This document shows, one piece after another, positions 4,921-5,217 of a stretch of 5,217 nt of DNA. Numbering within the stretch: position 1 is the stretch's first letter; each line of letters starts with the position of its first letter. The stretch covers positions 1-5,217 of the forward strand of contig CAJVYJ010000144.1 of the NCBI GenBank assembly GCA_913009475.1, given 5' to 3'. The notes beneath the pieces are model-generated. The model worked only from the letters and a program-made list of their open reading frames with translations, was not told where the DNA came from and ran no database searches. Source of the DNA: an uncultured Actinomycetes bacterium. Its GTDB lineage: Bacteria > Actinomycetota > Aquicultoria > CAJVYJ01. The position numbers and the translations under genes are program-made.

Positions 4921-5217
4921 GTGTCCGAAAACCCAATCTACTGCATTATCCTCGGCCTCATCTCGGTTACGTAACAAAACTACGCTCCCTCACCTCGACT
5001 TTCGTCTGCCTTGCATCTCACGCTCTCGGCCACGTTCTCCTTATTGACCGGCCGCCGGTACTTTTCGGCCGGAACTCTAGAATCCTCTTTTAGCATTTCT
5101 AAAATAATCTTTATTAAGTTAATAAGTAAGGTAGTGGGCCGATTTGCCCATTCCGGCCAAATCGGCCGCTCATTTCGGAAACACTCCAAAAGATGAGTGG
5201 CCGGATAAAACCGAAAC
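4921..5217. repeat. Non-coding region upstream of amt with multiple inverted repeats, possible dispersed element
   Basis: No gene is supported here. Short open frames exist on both strands (4980-5189 minus, 5011-5196 plus), but they overlap each other, lack good ribosome binding sites and match no family I know. Visible structure includes a 10-bp perfect inverted repeat GGCCGATTTG/CAAATCGGCC (5137-5146 and 5158-5167, 11-base spacer), a 7-bp one CCGGCCG/CGGCCGG (5048-5054 and 5066-5072, 11-base spacer), and a perfect 10-bp palindrome GTTACGTAAC (4966-4975). TGCCCATTCCGGCCA at 5145-5159 matches 1147-1161 in 14 of 15 bases. Together these suggest a dispersed intergenic element or a structured RNA. 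The boundaries are not defined. Confidence 0.4.

Noticed and set aside
4801..4980. Sigma54 (-24/-12) promoter for the amt operon
   Set aside because: No TGGCAC-N5-TTGCA-like element was found on the - strand upstream of amt; the tandem OmpR-type sites with a weak sigma70-like promoter fit better.
4980..5196. Overlapping frames on both strands (69 and 61 residues)
   Set aside because: They are mutually antisense; the minus frame starts at TTG without a clear Shine-Dalgarno sequence. Inverted repeats explain the region better.
5194..5217. ATG at 5194 reading MSGRIKPK to the window end, possible + strand gene start
   Set aside because: Only eight codons are visible, there is no convincing ribosome binding site, and GAGTGGCCGG there recurs in inverted form at 1155-1164, suggesting repeat sequence.

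Overview
The window is a metagenome-style bacterial assembly that contains an artefact. Positions 127-184 are the Illumina TruSeq universal adapter in reverse complement, followed by an A-rich run of the kind produced when a read passes the end of an adapter. The 126 bases to its left are a fragment of an oligopeptide/dipeptide-type ABC transporter ATPase. They should not be treated as genomic neighbours of anything to the right. The gene immediately right of the junction, a P63C-domain protein, has lost its 5' end there.

From about 203 to 2370 the DNA is AT-rich and accessory in character. It holds the truncated P63C-domain gene (+ strand, to 997), a repeat-laden intergenic stretch (998-1480), a stand-alone bacterial SET-domain protein methyltransferase (- strand, 1481-1957) with its own candidate promoter, and a second intergenic stretch (1958-2412). 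Two identical 27-bp GC-rich, palindrome-centred repeats in direct orientation (1334-1360 and 2247-2273) flank the SET gene. A hairpin/tandem repeat built on GTCGGGAATGACAA lies at 1201-1254.

From 2368 to 4912 there is a compact, more GC-rich nitrogen module read on the - strand: OmpR-type operator -> weak promoter -> amt (ammonium channel, 410 aa) -> 89-nt structured gap -> glnK-like PII protein (112 aa) -> amidohydrolase (239 aa, GTG start overlapping the PII stop by 4 nt) -> candidate rho-independent terminator. Amt and PII form the standard ammonium-uptake and nitrogen-sensing pair: PII binds ATP/ADP and 2-oxoglutarate and plugs Amt when nitrogen is plentiful. This PII lacks the uridylylated Tyr51, and residue 49 is not the phosphorylated Ser. 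The translationally coupled amidohydrolase is an unexpected third partner.

The most notable regulatory signal is upstream of amt: four TTAACA/GTAAC half-sites at an exact 11-bp period, with a fifth at 9 bp. This is the architecture of OmpR/PhoB-family operators, and it resembles both the actinobacterial GlnR box and the Bacillus PhoP box. The last 300 bases hold no convincing gene but carry several strong inverted repeats and look like a dispersed intergenic element, part of which resembles the 1030-1165 region.

The organism cannot be named from this window. Intergenic repeats with cores such as GATTCCCGA..TCGGGAAT and GTAGGGGCGGAGG are in my recollection common in uncultured anaerobes such as Dehalococcoidia (Chloroflexota), but this is a weak inference.
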